Shown here piece by piece: positions 11,001 through 23,449 of a stretch of 64,000 nucleotides of DNA. Source of the stretch: Lineus longissimus. Lineage: Eukaryota > Nemertea > Pilidiophora > Heteronemertea > Lineidae. The notes beneath the pieces are model-generated. The model worked only from the letters and a program-made list of their open reading frames with translations, ran no database searches and had not been told where the DNA came from. The stretch is from assembly GCF_910592395.1 (NCBI RefSeq), contig NC_088322.1, positions 13,325,431-13,389,430 on the forward strand, written 5' to 3'. Position 1 is the stretch's first letter; each line of letters starts with the position of its first letter. The position numbers were made by a program, and so were the translations under genes.

Positions 11001-12932
11001 AGCCCGACACATATGCTGATGGAAAGAAAATGGTGCTTGAAGGTAGGATACCTTAGTGGGAATCCACAACTAGGATTGTGTTTGGGACAATACTGCAGTA
11101 ACCCATCTTGACACTCAATATATGGACATTGCTCAGCTTCCAGACAAGGCTTGTAAAGTATGGGCAGAGGCTAGGTTGGAGATACTGCTGGAAGTTCAGT
11201 ATGGCAGTAACCTCCTTCCTCATCACAATACTACCAGCATCAACATCTCTCATATGTAAAATGTTTTTGGTTCCTCTAAATTTGGCAGTTGACCAGCCTC
11301 AGAACCATGAGGCACCTTCCCCATAGAACTATACCCTATACTATACTATACGTGAACAATAGTTTCATGGTCATGCACCCTTTGTGAAGCCATTGTTCGC
11401 GTATAGTGTAGTATAGGGTATAACTCTATGGAGAAGGTGCCTAAGGCACCTATTCCATAGAGCTTTACCCTATACTATACTATACGCGAACAATAGTTTC
11501 ATGGTCATGCACCCTTTGTGAAGCCATTGTTCGCGTATAGTGTAGTATACCGTATACCTCTATGGGGAAGGTGCCTTTAGGCTATACTCCACATAAGCAT
11601 GATACGCATCTATCAACTGCGCCTGAATTAACAAAGCTTTAGGGTGTTGTACGCTGGTGACCATAGACCTTTGTCTAACCATTTCAGGCAAATTTGTCAT
11701 GATTGCTGAACGGTCCTTCTATGAAGACGAAGCGGCCAACAACTGTGATTTGAAGAAAGTCCCAAAGAAGGAGTTCTTCTTTGGGAGTTATGGTATTGGC
11801 GTGCCGAAGGGGTCACCGCTTAAGAGGATGTTTTCAGAACAGTAAGTCATCCAGACAAAGTTTTTTTGTGGTTAGGTGACATTTGCTCTTTGGGAGGTCC
11901 AACCAGAGATGGGAGGGGGAATCTGCAATTGCAATATGGGGTGTGGAGGAGGGACTGGGGTTGAATATTTAATTAGTGCAGTGCAGTTCCAATCTTCTTA
12001 CTCTTTCTACTTTGTTTTCTCTAAAAGTGCAAACAGAATGCAGGAGATTAGTGCAAATTTGAAGAAAAAAGTTGCCGACAAGAGATCGACAGGGTCGCTA
12101 GGTATTATTGGTGTGCACTGATAGTGTATTTCAAGGGCTTAAAGCACAAAGGACACAAGTAAACTATTAATGCATGGTTCTAACATGCATGATAGTTGGC
12201 GACACTACCTACTCTTGTCAGCTTCTTCTTCTTCATCCTCGGCACCCAGTGGTTTTCCATATGCTCCAGCTCTCGCTGTATGGGACGTAGGAGTATCAAA
12301 AACCTGAAGCTCAGGATGCTTCTTCTTCAGCGTTCGCTCTGCACTTGGAGGGGTCATTCTCCTAGGAGTAATCCTCCTCCAAGGCGGGATGAGCGTATCC
12401 TGCGTGCCACTACGGTTAGGCGCCAATTGGGTTTATTGGCCTAGTGGTCCGACTTTGGCGAGAGAGATAGAGTCCACGCAAGCTACTCATGTTTCTCACT
12501 TGGTGGGGGTCTTAGTTTGCCCTGGCATAGACACCAGGTACAAGGAACCTCGGTTTTGAATCTCATTCGAAGGACTGACTCTTGTCAGCAACAGCACTGC
12601 ACTTTCCTCGTGCTTGAAGCCCTTAATGAAATGTTTCTTACAGAATCCAGCGGATGATTGAAACTGGCCTCATGAACAAAATCAGCAAGAGATGGATACC
12701 AAGACAGAAATGTGCCGGTCTGACGTACAGCAAATCAAAGCCTGCCAAACTCTCCGACACCCAGGGCGCCTTCTACGTGTGCGGCTTTGGGCTTATTGGT
12801 GCTGTTGTAGCCTTTGCAGTGGAGTTGGCCTATTTTTACCTGAAACGGAAGGACAAGGCAATTGTGCCTGGTAGCGCAGATAGTCAAAACGACAATTTTA
12901 GAACACGAGTGCAACCATTTATAATCCATTAG
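5014..12932 (+). CDS. Ionotropic glutamate receptor, IR-type
   Basis: Fifteen exons join without breaking frame: 5014-5128, 5910-6059, 6258-6512, 6730-6917, 7150-7308, 7414-7551, 7778-7978, 8174-8277, 8556-8646, 9158-9337, 9873-10044, 10543-10760, 10946-11042, 11688-11841, 12644-12932. The product is 836 residues, typical of receptors with a full amino-terminal domain. Order: signal peptide (about 1-27), amino-terminal domain (about 30-400), ligand-binding half S1 (about 402-527), TM1 (528-548), pore loop (about 565-583), TM3 with the ATYTGNLIAFLTV signature (about 594-621, in place of SYTANLAAF), S2 (about 622-775), TM4 (about 783-807), short tail. The ligand arginine (R489 in HTITGAR) and the S2 acidic residue (E697) are kept, so it could bind an amino acid directly. 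The TYTGNLIAF form resembles IR25a/IR93a-class and nematode GLR-7/8-like receptors, but subclass is not settled. Expected role: ligand-gated cation channel in sensory or neuronal membranes. Start: first in-frame ATG after an upstream stop at 4987, followed directly by the signal peptide. Confidence 0.93.
5693..5748. repeat. Short imperfect hairpin
   Basis: TTTCAATTTATATCT is mirrored by AGATATAAATTGAAA about 30 bp later, within intron 1 of the ionotropic receptor. It may be a remnant of a palindromic element. Confidence 0.4.
6184..6213. repeat. (GAA)n microsatellite
   Basis: A run of GAA triplets in the intron just before the third exon of the ionotropic receptor. Confidence 0.8.
7632..7722 (-). 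mobile_element. tRNA-derived SINE or tRNA pseudogene
   Basis: On the minus strand an A-box-like segment (TAGAGCAGTTGGTGGAGC) is followed by a B-box-like segment (GAGTTCGAATCC), the internal promoter layout of a tRNA. The arms do not pair as a functional tRNA. It lies in an intron of the ionotropic receptor. Confidence 0.6.
9016..9088 (-). mobile_element. Weak tRNA-like remnant
   Basis: The minus strand carries a B-box-like GGTCTGATTCCCGG and a degraded 5' half. It is probably an old SINE fragment in an intron; the A box is not convincing. Confidence 0.3.
9094..9155. repeat. (ATTG)n tetranucleotide repeat abutting a splice acceptor
   Basis: Imperfect GATT/ATTG repeats run to within a few bases of the acceptor at 9157 that opens the exon carrying the ligand-binding arginine. 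The repeat supplies much of the T-rich tract of this acceptor. Confidence 0.75.
10357..10517. mobile_element. pogo/Tc1-type MITE with TA target sites
   Basis: A 161-bp element bounded by TA on both sides, with termini CAGTGGAACCTC and GAGGTTCTGCTG. This end sequence and the TA duplication are characteristic of pogo-like Tc1/mariner derivatives. It has no coding capacity. Its right end is only about 24 bp from the acceptor at 10542 for the exon encoding TM3, so it contributes the branch-point region. Confidence 0.75.
11310..11576. mobile_element. Head-to-tail tandem dimer of a hairpin MITE
   Basis: Two copies of a unit of about 133 bp lie in the same orientation. Each unit is itself an inverted repeat: AGGCACCTTCCCCATAGA opens it, TCTATGGGGAAGGTGCCT-like sequence closes it, and long CTATACTATAC arms flank a shared loop. 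The copies meet at GGTGCCTAAGGCACC. It lies in an intron of the ionotropic receptor. Confidence 0.75.
12205..12480. other. Coding-like relic in the last intron of the receptor
   Basis: The minus strand is open for about 73 codons and reads as a charged polypeptide (Pro/Arg-rich, then acidic EDEEEEAD near the end), unlike surrounding intron. It has no ATG, domain or splice context that I recognise. It may be a fragment of a retroelement or processed gene. Confidence 0.25.
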
Positions 12933-13990
12933 TGGTAAGTGTTGTATTTGGTGGACCGGTTTTCCAACACTGCCACCGGCATGTACTTTATAGTTCAACC
13001 CTGGTATTTGCTTACTTCGTCACTTGTCATGTGGACAAACTAATTTAAAATATTATGCAAACTGTAAATCAACAAAACTTTAAATACATTAATATGGTAC
13101 GAACGTCATGACGTTATTTGTTTGTAAGGCACTCAGTGTTGACATCTAGTAGATGGATTGTCCTCATTGATCTTAGCTGCTTAAATAATAAATTGTCCAA
13201 ATTTATTTCACGAGGTGTATTTAAATAGGTGTACGAAATAAGCTGTGAATTTTTCAAGACCTGGAAATTGCCCAAGTAACATGAGTGCAATGAGTATCAC
13301 CTAATTAGTGTGGTGTACCTTAAGAAGCTCGCAGAGTCACTTGACGGAATTGAAAATAAAATCTAAGGATGTCAATACCAGACAGTGTCAAGTACCTTTT
13401 TTGTGACGCCAAAATTTCACAAATTTGCCTGGTGAGCGATTAAAAATTACATTTTTTGCCAAAATTCAATAGTTCATGCTGTAGTGTTGAAATTTTCACA
13501 CCTTTTAATTTGCGTTAGACAGTACTTTTGCGAAAATAAAAAGCTAGAGATAATTTTACTGTTTGTTTGGAGGGGGAAGGGGTCATGCATTGTCATAATT
13601 TTGTTTGTTGTAAAAAATGTGGCTTTTCTGTTGTTAACATTGTTCCAGGTCTCCATACCTTTTGATGAATAAAATCATCGAAAAAAAATACGACTTTTCG
13701 GTTTGGTTCTTTAGAGCATGGATCTGTTGAGTGGAGCCCCAGCCCTGTGACTTTTTGAAGCCAGAACTCCAAGATCAAAGGTGGGAGGGGATCCACAGAT
13801 TCACAGAGAAACTAAAAGATGTATATTCTTCCGACCATTCTCTTTGTAATGTTCAGCAGTTTAGCAAAATTAGACCTCACAGATAAAGTGAAGAATAATG
13901 GAACACAAAATTTCAGCAACCCACTTCTTTGTGAAAAATATATTTTTGCCACATCCTCTAACAAGTTAACCCTATAGAGTCCTATTAGTT
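12933..13990. other. Convergent 3' flanks of the receptor and MALSU1
   Basis: AT-rich 3' UTR sequence. AATAAA occurs at 13187-13192 and 13355-13360 on the plus strand as candidate ends of the receptor transcript. No gene is seen between them and the MALSU1 stop. Confidence 0.5.
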
Positions 13991-16250
13991 TCATCTCTCT
14001 ACATCAGTTTTATTTTCAAAGTTTGTTGTTTCAACTTGGTGCCACTGATCTGAGTGCATCTCGTATGAGTCCTTTTCACCACCGTCTGACACCTGTTGTT
14101 TAGGATCAGAATTAAATGCTGTTGGCGAAGACTGATCCAAGTCCTTGCTCACTCCTGGTACCGCCGCCTGCTGGTCAAAGAGGAAAGCATAGGCGTCGTC
14201 CTGCTGCTTTGTCTGTTTGTCATATTGCCCGCCGAGTGCCCACAGACTTTCCAAGTCGTAAATTTCCCGCATTGCTGGCATGAACAGATGAAGAGCAATG
14301 TTTCCTGAAACGAAAACAAAAAGATTTGAGGATCCATGGCACTGAAATTAGAGTGTAAGGCATACAATTTGTTGGTTAAAAGTTATCGTAAAGAGAAATA
14401 TTATGTCCTTTGGCAAGGCACTGAACACTGCTTGATTTACTCCACCCAGTAGAATCTGTGAATGGTGCCAGCTACTTAGCTAACAGAGATTATTCACATG
14501 CATAGAGCCTTGAATAATGTACTGCAGCCACAAGTGAGTTTATTGTCACCTGAAGAGTGGATCAAAGAGGATAGTGGATCAGAACCAAGTTACCAATATT
14601 CAATTGGTCATCACAATAAATTCTCACCGAAGTCCATTGCCACCCAATCCTTGGCATCCAGACCTTCTATCTTCAGGTAGTGGTCCTTCTTCCCTTTCTT
14701 CTTTTTATGCTACAAAAGAGACGAGGACGATTTATTTTCAAATAGGCGCCCCAACAAACTACAGAGAGGACCAGGCCTCTCAATGAGCAATGCAGCAAGC
14801 CCTTTCCCTGGTCCAGGGGAAGGTACAAGAAATCTCATTTTACATCTCATTTAAAACAAAGATGACAAAGAAAAAAGTAACTTCTCAATGGTCAAAAGTG
14901 ACTGGTTATGAATGACCATGTCAGCTGATACCACACAGATGTGATTAGGAGTCAGACATAAAACTACTAGACGAGAGAGGCTGCCCCTTCAAGCCGCTGA
15001 CCCTTTACTCGAGGAAATAAATGAACTGGCCAACACTGAGCAAACACAAGACTTACCAAGAACTTGAAATATTCAGCCATAGCTCGTATATGCCGCACAG
15101 ACCGCCCAGAAGCCACCACCATGTAGTCAACATAGTTGAATCGTTTTGGCACCGCCATCACGATCAGGTCGATGGCATTTTCATCCCGAAGGACGGCGAC
15201 AAGTTCATCAATGTCGAACACACCTGTTTCACCTCCTGAAATACATTCACAGAGAACAGATTACACAATGATTTATACATTTTTAGCCATCCAATCTTAA
15301 TGTGGGAGTTGTATGCTACAACTTTGTCACGCTGGCTCCAAGCCGGCCAATTTCCATGTTTTTTGGCTCAGATTTTGCTGCCAACACCATTTCACTGCAA
15401 AGTGTTTCTGAATAAATCAATGACTTAGAATAATCATTTGTCAGAATGAGATCTTACTTTCTAATTGTATGACATGGACCCGTTCATAGATCTCCTCGAC
15501 CTCTTCATTCTCATCCGAGTAGGCCTCAATCTCTTCATAGTCATCCAGTGTGTTGTCTTTCACCTCTGCTGACAAGGCACCGGCCTCCTCAAACTTTCCT
15601 GGTCCGTCCTCTTTCACCACTGGCTCCAAGAGTTGACCCCTTTGAGACCATTTTCCAGCATCCCATTCTCGGTCACTCAAACGTTGACTCTCACTACTGG
15701 AAGACTTGTCATCCAAATCACTGTCACTATCACTACTAGAACTAGAACTAGAACTATCTGCGGACTTTTTTAAATTCGTATCGCTGTCACTTTCGTAACC
15801 CGAGTCAACCTCACCAGAGACACCATCATTAGAATTCTTAATGTCAGAAGAAAAATCTCGGCCAAATTCTTTCAGGATGTCTTGTAAGAATGCATCTTTT
15901 TCCGGATCGTACGGCGGACTATTTGTGCAAAAGTTTCTCGAATTGCTCAAGATAGCAGGAACTGACATCACCTTTGGTGTGAGAATGCTTGAACTAATGG
16001 AACAAACAGGGCAGAAACTTCCAGCGATATTTTTGGCCAATACCAGACCAGATGCGTCAACATTTTTTGTGCAAAGTTCTAGAGATCTAAATGGCTGAGC
16101 AAAGCATTTATTATTTTTTACTTGATGAGCTTGAGATAACGGTGTCCGAACCCGTAATATCAGATTTGGTGATAGACTACTCCACGCCACAAACCTTAGA
16201 ATGTTGACCTGGGACATTTTGACTCCAAATACAGAGGCAAAGTGAATCAT
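13991..16250 (-). CDS. MALSU1: MALSU1: mitochondrial ribosome silencing/assembly factor (RsfS family)
   Basis: Four exons on the minus strand: 16250-15458, 15235-15057, 14709-14628, 14304-13991 (455 residues). The RsfS/DUF143 fold covers about residues 268-375: FDIDELVAVLRDENA, the VDYMVVASG strand, RSVRHIRAMAEY, then LKIEGLDAKDWVAMDFG and NIALHLFMP. These are the order and signature of the family. RsfS proteins bind ribosomal protein uL14 on the large subunit and block premature subunit joining; MALSU1 does so during mitochondrial 39S assembly. The first 45 residues are basic, hydroxylated and poor in acid, consistent with a mitochondrial presequence. The protein is about twice the length of human MALSU1 (234) because exon 1 adds a Ser/Asp/Glu-rich stretch and exon 4 a polar tail. 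Start: first ATG at 16250; a second in-frame ATG follows 11 codons later. Divergent from TMBIM6. Confidence 0.92.
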
Positions 16251-17378
16251 TGACAAGACTCAGTCAGTCAGATGGTCAGTCGGTGCTCATAAAATCTGAA
16301 AAAGTAGATAAAACTACTAAGAAGAAGAATAAGTTGGGTCTCCTAGGGCTATACCTACAGCATCCTGACCAGCAACTTGTTTACAAAGTGTGCTTGCTAT
16401 ACGATCAATTAGGGACTTTATTCCTTAACAGTTGCACAAACTACTGAAACGTTACACACACGTACGATTTCTAAACGTCTCTATTATAGGCCTACAGTAC
16501 ACTAATACACTACTAGTACTAGGCTATATACATCATACAGGCTAAGCTTCACTTTTTTAAAAACCCACTAACAGTCACTCAAAATCACTCAAGAGAAGGA
16601 TGAAAAAGTCAATCAAATGTAAGCTATGGGTACGATGTCATAATTTCTACAGTTTTACGGCCTTGCTTATACCATTTAGTTTGTTTTCCTGATATTTAGC
16701 AAATTTTCACCAAAAAACGAGAAATTTTGATTCTCGTAATCGCTGACATCTTGGGTTACCTTAAAATGTGGAACAGCCAGTCAGCCGAACGCGATTTGTT
16801 AGTATTCGGCTCCCCGTTCTCGAACAATGTGTTCTCGAAGGAGGTCGAGTGAGGCTCAATAATAATGTTCACCATTGTCGACGCTTGGAGAATGGAACCG
16901 TCCCAAATCTACGAAAGCCCAGAAGGCTCATTCAATATTCAAAATTCAAACCTGGTAATAATCTAGTTAATACAGATCGTCTGCTGTTCTACAAAACCTT
17001 AGAGTGACCAGACTAAATTAAACCGATCGAATATTGACAAAAGGATGAAATTAAATATGAATATCTTTATGCGCGTTGATTTCAGATACACAATTACAAA
17101 GTATAGGCTTACGTAGTCAATAATTGCGCAGTTTGTCAGTGTTCTAAGCGGCATTTATTTATGATGATGTGTCCTTACTTTAGTAACGAGTTACAATTCG
17201 ATTTATGAGCTTATTTGGTTATCAGCGAGTTCTTTTAGGCAGAGAGATACATTTTCAACGTCAAGGAGGTGCCTGAATAACAGTTTTTCAGTTTTTTCCT
17301 ATTCAAGAAACGAAACTTTCTCAACCAGGAAGTGATTTCAGTTGTCAAAACCCTAAGCGACGTACAAATATCAGAAAA
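16251..17378. promoter_or_regulatory. Shared divergent upstream region of MALSU1 and TMBIM6
   Basis: A stretch of 1.1 kb between two divergently read start codons. Both neighbours are housekeeping genes, so a bidirectional promoter is plausible. No TATA box is evident at either start. Two short open frames here show no coding character. Confidence 0.4.
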
Positions 17379-20300
17379 ATGGCGACGCAACCACAATTTG
17401 ACCGATGGGCTGCGGCCTTTAAATTTGATAAATTGTGAGTATAACTGTATATATTTCCCGATTTTATGCATTATAGTTCTTAATAAGATCTTAGGGAATC
17501 AGAAGATACCAAATAAGTGGTGGTTTTAACGGGTGTAATTGGTGTAAACCGTGCGTTTTTCAGAGCGTTCGATGTCCCAGATTCTGACATCGACTCGAGA
17601 CGACGCACGAACTGTGTAGCCTAGGCCTACACTTGACATCACACGCACTGCTCCGTACGGCATAGGTCGACGCTGTGTCTGTGGCAGCTGGTGCTGTGTT
17701 GGCAAGCACTCACTTTGTTTGAATATATCATAGATTGGCCCTATCGCCCTGACATTCACAGCATTAATCGGCCCAGTTGAGTTTGTGTGAGTGTACTAGT
17801 ATTAGTAGTAACTAGCTGTAGGCCTATATATACATATGTAGCCAGTGTAGGCCTACGTTATTTCAATGCCAATTTATTATATCACTTGACCAAAACTGTC
17901 AAGTCAAGAAAATCAGGGGCTTAGCTTGTGGGGGGCTTATGCCTCCCCAGTGGCAGAAGTCACCAAAAAATCTGTTTAGACCATCGAGTGAAAACCTTCT
18001 TAAAAGGGTAGTTTTGCCCCCCCCCCCCTCCCCGTTCCCCAGAGAGCCTTAGTAATAGTACCTCCTCCCCCCAACCCAGATGGCTAGATGCGCCCCTGAA
18101 AATTGAGTGGAGAACTTGGCATATATTACGTATTAAATCTGACTTTGAGTGATGCCGGTGTATCATTTCAGAGAGAAGCCTGTACGAGTCCATCTGAAGA
18201 ATGTCTACAGTTGTTTGGCCATTGCCATGCTGTCGGCAGCAGTTGGTGGATATATCCATCTCTTCACAGGAATTTTCCAGGTGAGTGAGGCAAATAATAA
18301 TAATAATATTCTTCTCTATACATGTAGCACTTTTCCATGTTTCCCAAATTGGCAATATTCTGATTTGAAGTTTTGTCGTCGGAGTTTTAGAATAGATCAA
18401 TCTAATTCTCAGTAGTTTTAGTCTGTTTTGGTCAGTAACTGACCGAAGTGAAGGGTTTTGATAAGATTTATTTGGTGTTGCCTATGCCATGTATGCATAT
18501 GCTATGGTTAACCCTAAAGTTCGGTAATTTTTGAGAGAGGTACAAAAATGTAGGCCTACAACTACAACTACCAGGTGCCTAATGATGTATTTTAACCAGG
18601 TGCCTTGTCACTATCAGAGTTTTTGCAGGTGACTTTAAATTCATTGCCGTATGATTACCAGATATTGCTTTACATTGTACAGTTTATTCCAGTGATTAGT
18701 GAGTTTTTAAAAATTATATGGTGAATACCATTCAGAATGCATTAGATTTGATAAAATCGAATATGGAAATTGGAATTTGCCCAGTGAAATCTTACTCTAT
18801 AGTTCTACATTATCTATAGGCTCTCCTGTCATGTGTCTGGTTGTCATGAATCATGACTATATCACAGTATAGTGACTGTGTGCCACCTAGGCCTTTTCGT
18901 CAAAGACCAATTGGAGTCCAAACAAAACAAATGCACACACTCGGAACACGTCCGATGGCCTAAGCCGACTTCTCTATCATTTGTCTATGTGGGATTTTGT
19001 TATTCTCATCTGAGTGAGGTCGTGAGATTTGCCTGAATGCCTTTGACTTTCGCATGTTGTATAGTATAGGTGAAAAGGTCAGAACTCTGAACCTGAAGTC
19101 AGATGATCAAAACTCGTTGATGTACAACGAAGACCACATAGTTTTTAAAAATATGTGCATTTTACTTCCGTCCATCCATTTGTTTATGATTCTTACTTCT
19201 AATAGTTGTACTTGAATTTCACTGTGCAATTAACTTCCTAGGGCTGAAACAATGCATAGCAGAGCCATTTTACACCCTGATACGGCAAGCAGGCAGAGTC
19301 ATGAGAGTACCATGTATCATGGTGCAGTTTGCATCTGTTGAAAATGAATCTGATTATATAATGATCAATACTAACCAGGTAAAATTTGACATGTACGTAT
19401 TGAAAATGAAAAGTGACTCGTGAAGAATTCCTACCGCAGTCGATTCTGATACTCTTCATCGAATTTGATAGCCCCAGAACTAGCCCTTCAATTTCAGATT
19501 ATTCTGCCATGGCTGTTATATTATAAAGTTACATTACATGCATTATGTATCCGGTATAGGTGTGGTAAACATTTATATCACGAAACGTGAGAAACTTGCG
19601 GTGTAAGTTGCATCAAACAATTTTGACATTTCAATGTTGATTTGTTTGATTGCGCAGTTGAATTCTGCTCTGTTGGCTACAAGATATGATGTTGATGATT
19701 AGGTACTGTACAGCCCAAAAAAAGGTAATTTCAGGCCAACAAAAACATTTTGGGGCGGAGGGGGAATCAACAACAGTTTCTTCCCCGACTTTTTTGAACT
19801 TGTCGGGCCAGTGTGTTTGAAAAAATTGAACATGATCAGGGCCTGGCATCCTTGATTGTGATGAACTATTGGATGTCATTCAAAGCTGTGCATCCACTTG
19901 ATAAATGTTTGTGCTCAGTCTGTCTTCTCTAATCTACTTGTATATTTAGTGAAAGTAATTTTGGAAACTTAGAAAAATCAAACGAATTGTTTGTTACCAA
20001 CAAATAATGACTAAAAGTAATTAATGTAAAAAGTGATTTGGACATTGTAACATTGCTTGATAATCGGTCTGGACAGCCTATAGCACATTATCCAAACCCA
20101 AGTTTTTAAAAGTGTCCAGAATATAAACTATCATAGCTGGCCATCAACAACGAATTTTCATGAAGATGAACGAAAACATTATTAGCTCTGACTCTGATGT
20201 TGTATTTCAGATTTGGAAGGGATTATCTCGAATGATGAAATAAGCACTCAATTCTAATATATTAAATGCATTTTAAATTTTTCGTCAGGTATGTTTCTAA

Positions 20301-22143
20301 TCTAAGTATAATCCACTCTTGAATTGTCTGTTTCAGGGTGGCCTCCTGACATCCCTGGTGTCCATTGGCCTGCTGGTCCTCCTGGGTATCACCCCGAACA
20401 CAAGGGAGAACCTTATGAAACGACTGGGAATGTTGGTCGGATTTGCGTTCTGCTCCGGTGAGTCAGCTGCAGATGATGTAGTCATGTACCTTTGATGTGT
20501 TTGATGTACGATGTAAAAAACCTAGTGTCTGGCCTTGTAGTTGGCAGTGTTCTGTGCAGAACCTGCTATTACTTCCAGGCCCAGGGGTTTCTCTCTCATG
20601 ACCATTGTGGGCTTGTCACATTGGTCATCTTCATTCGTATTAGTCGTGACATGACAATATGACAGGTGGTTGCAATTTTCTTTGCTAGTCAGCTCTCTCT
20701 GCCTGGTTGAGCTTGAAAGTGCTTGTGAATGAGACTATACATATTTTTCTTCATCAACCTGATTTTACATTTTCAGGAATTTCAATGGGTCCGTTGATGA
20801 GCATGGTTATACAGATTAACCCAAGGTAGGTGATTATGAATCAACTACTTCCTTTGTTCTGATTGCAATGAGTGGTATTTAGGCCTTAACAAGTTCATGA
20901 GACAACTTTCAGGTCAATCAGGGGGTCTTTTGTGCCTAAAATTGACCTGAAATTTCTGTGTTCAGACTCACACGACAGTGTTGCGTCATGCGTTTCATTG
21001 TTTTTTGTTTTGTTTCCAGCATCGTACCGACTGCATTCATGGGAACGACTGTCATCTTTGTCTGCTTTAGCCTGTGTGCTTTACTCAGTGATCAGAGGAC
21101 CTGGCTTTATCTTGGAGGTAAGAACTACATTGACCATCAGTTTGCGCTCTATTCATACGTAACTAATCAAAGGCAACCAAAGACTGAAAAATTAGACCGC
21201 TGTTTTTTTTTAAAATTTCAATCCAGTCCAGAAGTATAGGGGTTGCAACGGTCTAAGGTACCCAAACCTAGTTTCAGAACAATGCGTTCAGAAAAACAAT
21301 GCTGTCTTCCACTTTTTGGGTCGGGGGGGTTGCAGAACACAACTTTTCATCCCACATGCATGAAAAACATGATATTCAGCAACATCTGTCTCACGACAGC
21401 CCTGAAATCACACTTTCATCTTGTTGGTAAAATTTCTGTTTCAGGCACTCTGTTCTCCGGCCTGTCCCTCCTCATGATGCTGTCCCTGTTTAACATTTTC
21501 CTCGGATCGCGCCTCATCTTCGAGGTGAACCTCTACCTTGGCCTGATCATCATGTGCGGCTTCATCCTGTACGACACGCAGCTTATCGTGGAGAAACGCC
21601 GGCGCGGGGATGAAGATTACATTTGGTGAGTTTGCATCCTTTACTGGCAATGTGTGCCATTAACAGGTAGTACCAGTCCAAAACAAGATAGTCTTGTTAA
21701 TTTGTCCCCTTATACTCCATTTCCCAAATTGGCGCTGCATAAAAAAAAACTAAAATGACTGGGAAAAGTTGTCGATGACGATGGTGCGCTCCATGGCTCA
21801 TTCTTTGTCCATTCTGGCAACTGTGGACTTATGAAATATTTCACCTTGTTCAAATAGCAAATATTACACCTTGTTCAAATGTCCCTTTAGCTTTTTCAGG
21901 CTTGATATCCCTGACAAATGCGTCAACGAGAGGTTTTGGTTAGGGTTAGCAATAGGAGTGTTTGGTAGTGATGACCCTTTTGGTAATTTGTCAGGGATTC
22001 TGCAACTGAGGCCTTTAACCAAACTCAATCCCTGCTCTTTTGTTTTTAGGCACTGCATCGACCTCTTCATTGACTTCATCCAGATTTTCCGTAAACTTAT
22101 GATCATCCTTTCAAGCAAGGAAGAGAAGAAAAGGAGGAACTAG
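17379..22143 (+). CDS. TMBIM6: TMBIM6: Bax inhibitor-1
   Basis: Seven exons join in phase: 17379-17434, 18172-18280, 20337-20457, 20777-20825, 21020-21117, 21445-21625, 22050-22143, giving 235 residues against 237 in human TMBIM6. Landmarks in order: [94 protein letters not shown], then [20 protein letters not shown] and the basic KEEKKRRN tail. This matches the multi-pass ER-membrane BI-1 family, including the DTQ segment and charged C-terminus tied to calcium leak and suppression of ER-stress death. Exon 1 is very short and placed by phase plus the start [16 protein letters not shown], which suits the family N-terminus. A CAGGGGC-type MITE sits in intron 1. Confidence 0.95.
17914..18098. 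mobile_element. MITE with CAGGGGC termini in TMBIM6 intron 1
   Basis: Begins CAGGGGCTTAGCTTG and ends GGCTAGATGCGCCCCTG, so the termini are inverted repeats of the common CAGGGGC..TAGC type. AAAAT on both sides is a possible target duplication. The interior has a C homopolymer near 18008-18020. Confidence 0.65.
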
Positions 22144-23449
22144 AGCAATCTGTAAAGTAGTGTCAACACCAGGACTAATAACAGTGTTAGATTTCAATGA
22201 GTTTGGCCTCAAATCTGTCAAAGCCAGCGGTGTAGGGTCGTACATTTCTTTGGGCTTGCCAGTGTTCCTGAGGTATTGCGTGCTGTTGATACTAGGGTTA
22301 GTGTTAATTTTTCAGATGCTTTATAATGCTTTCATGCGAGAATCATTGCTAATTCAGATTGGAGTACTGGAAAGCCTAAACCATCAGTAGCATTTAGCTC
22401 TTATTGGGCCAATCTATGCCGATCATTTTATCTAAAACTGTTAGTAGTCCTAAAGATTCAAATTCTATTTAAATTAAAGTTGTATACACTAAATATTTTG
22501 TAATCTACAGGGCGTCTCATGTCATTTTGAAGGTCATATGACATACACCAAACCAGTTGTTGTTGTTGGCAATTTTGATGAAGAATCTGTAGACGATACA
22601 ATTAGGTTTATTGAGTCCTAGTAGCATTTTGTATGGGCATTAAAAAGTTCATGCCAGAATTGCTGTCCTTGTACATGCATGTCATTTTCAATCATGTTCC
22701 TGTAATTCAGTGTTAGGACTGATAGTGATAACCTGTCATTTCATACTAAGTCTGTTGCCTGAGATTGAACCTGAGTTAAGCGCTTTTGATATCTGGACCA
22801 CAAACTCAAAATGGCTGTTCTGTATCACAGATTGAAACATTTTAATTGCCTTCAACTCGTTCGACAAAAAGCCCTTCACTGTAATTCACAGCCATGTGGG
22901 TGACATCAGTAAATCTAGCTTAAGAACGTATACAATTTCATTCCTGTCTCGTTATTGCACAGGAAATGTGAGTGATTATTCCACTGTGAAGGTCACCAAT
23001 TTGTGCCTCCTTGCTGTAAATTAACCACAGTTAGTTTTTTTTTGCGTTTTATGTATTGTCTGTCAGTGAAGTCAGATGTATTTGTTCCCATTCTTTGTGT
23101 TTATGGTGGTGTTATCATTGGTATGTACCACAACCTGTACATATCCAGACTAATTTAATGACATTCATATTAATATTTTAAACAGTATCCCTGAGTTAAA
23201 GAGCGGGTTGTTTAGCAAGGAATTTCAAATAAATATAGTTCATGTAAAGGAAGAGTAGGCCATTTGTCTGATGATAAAGAATACCAAAAACATTCAGTCC
23301 ATATGTTTTGATTTAGTTCTTTCCCCGGAAGTGAAATTTTGATATGGTTTTCCCTGTCGGTAATCTTATGCAATACCCAAAGATTTCAGTACCCAGGTAG
23401 CGTTCTTATCAATACACTGGTGATATCCATAGTGTGTTTGGTACAAGTG

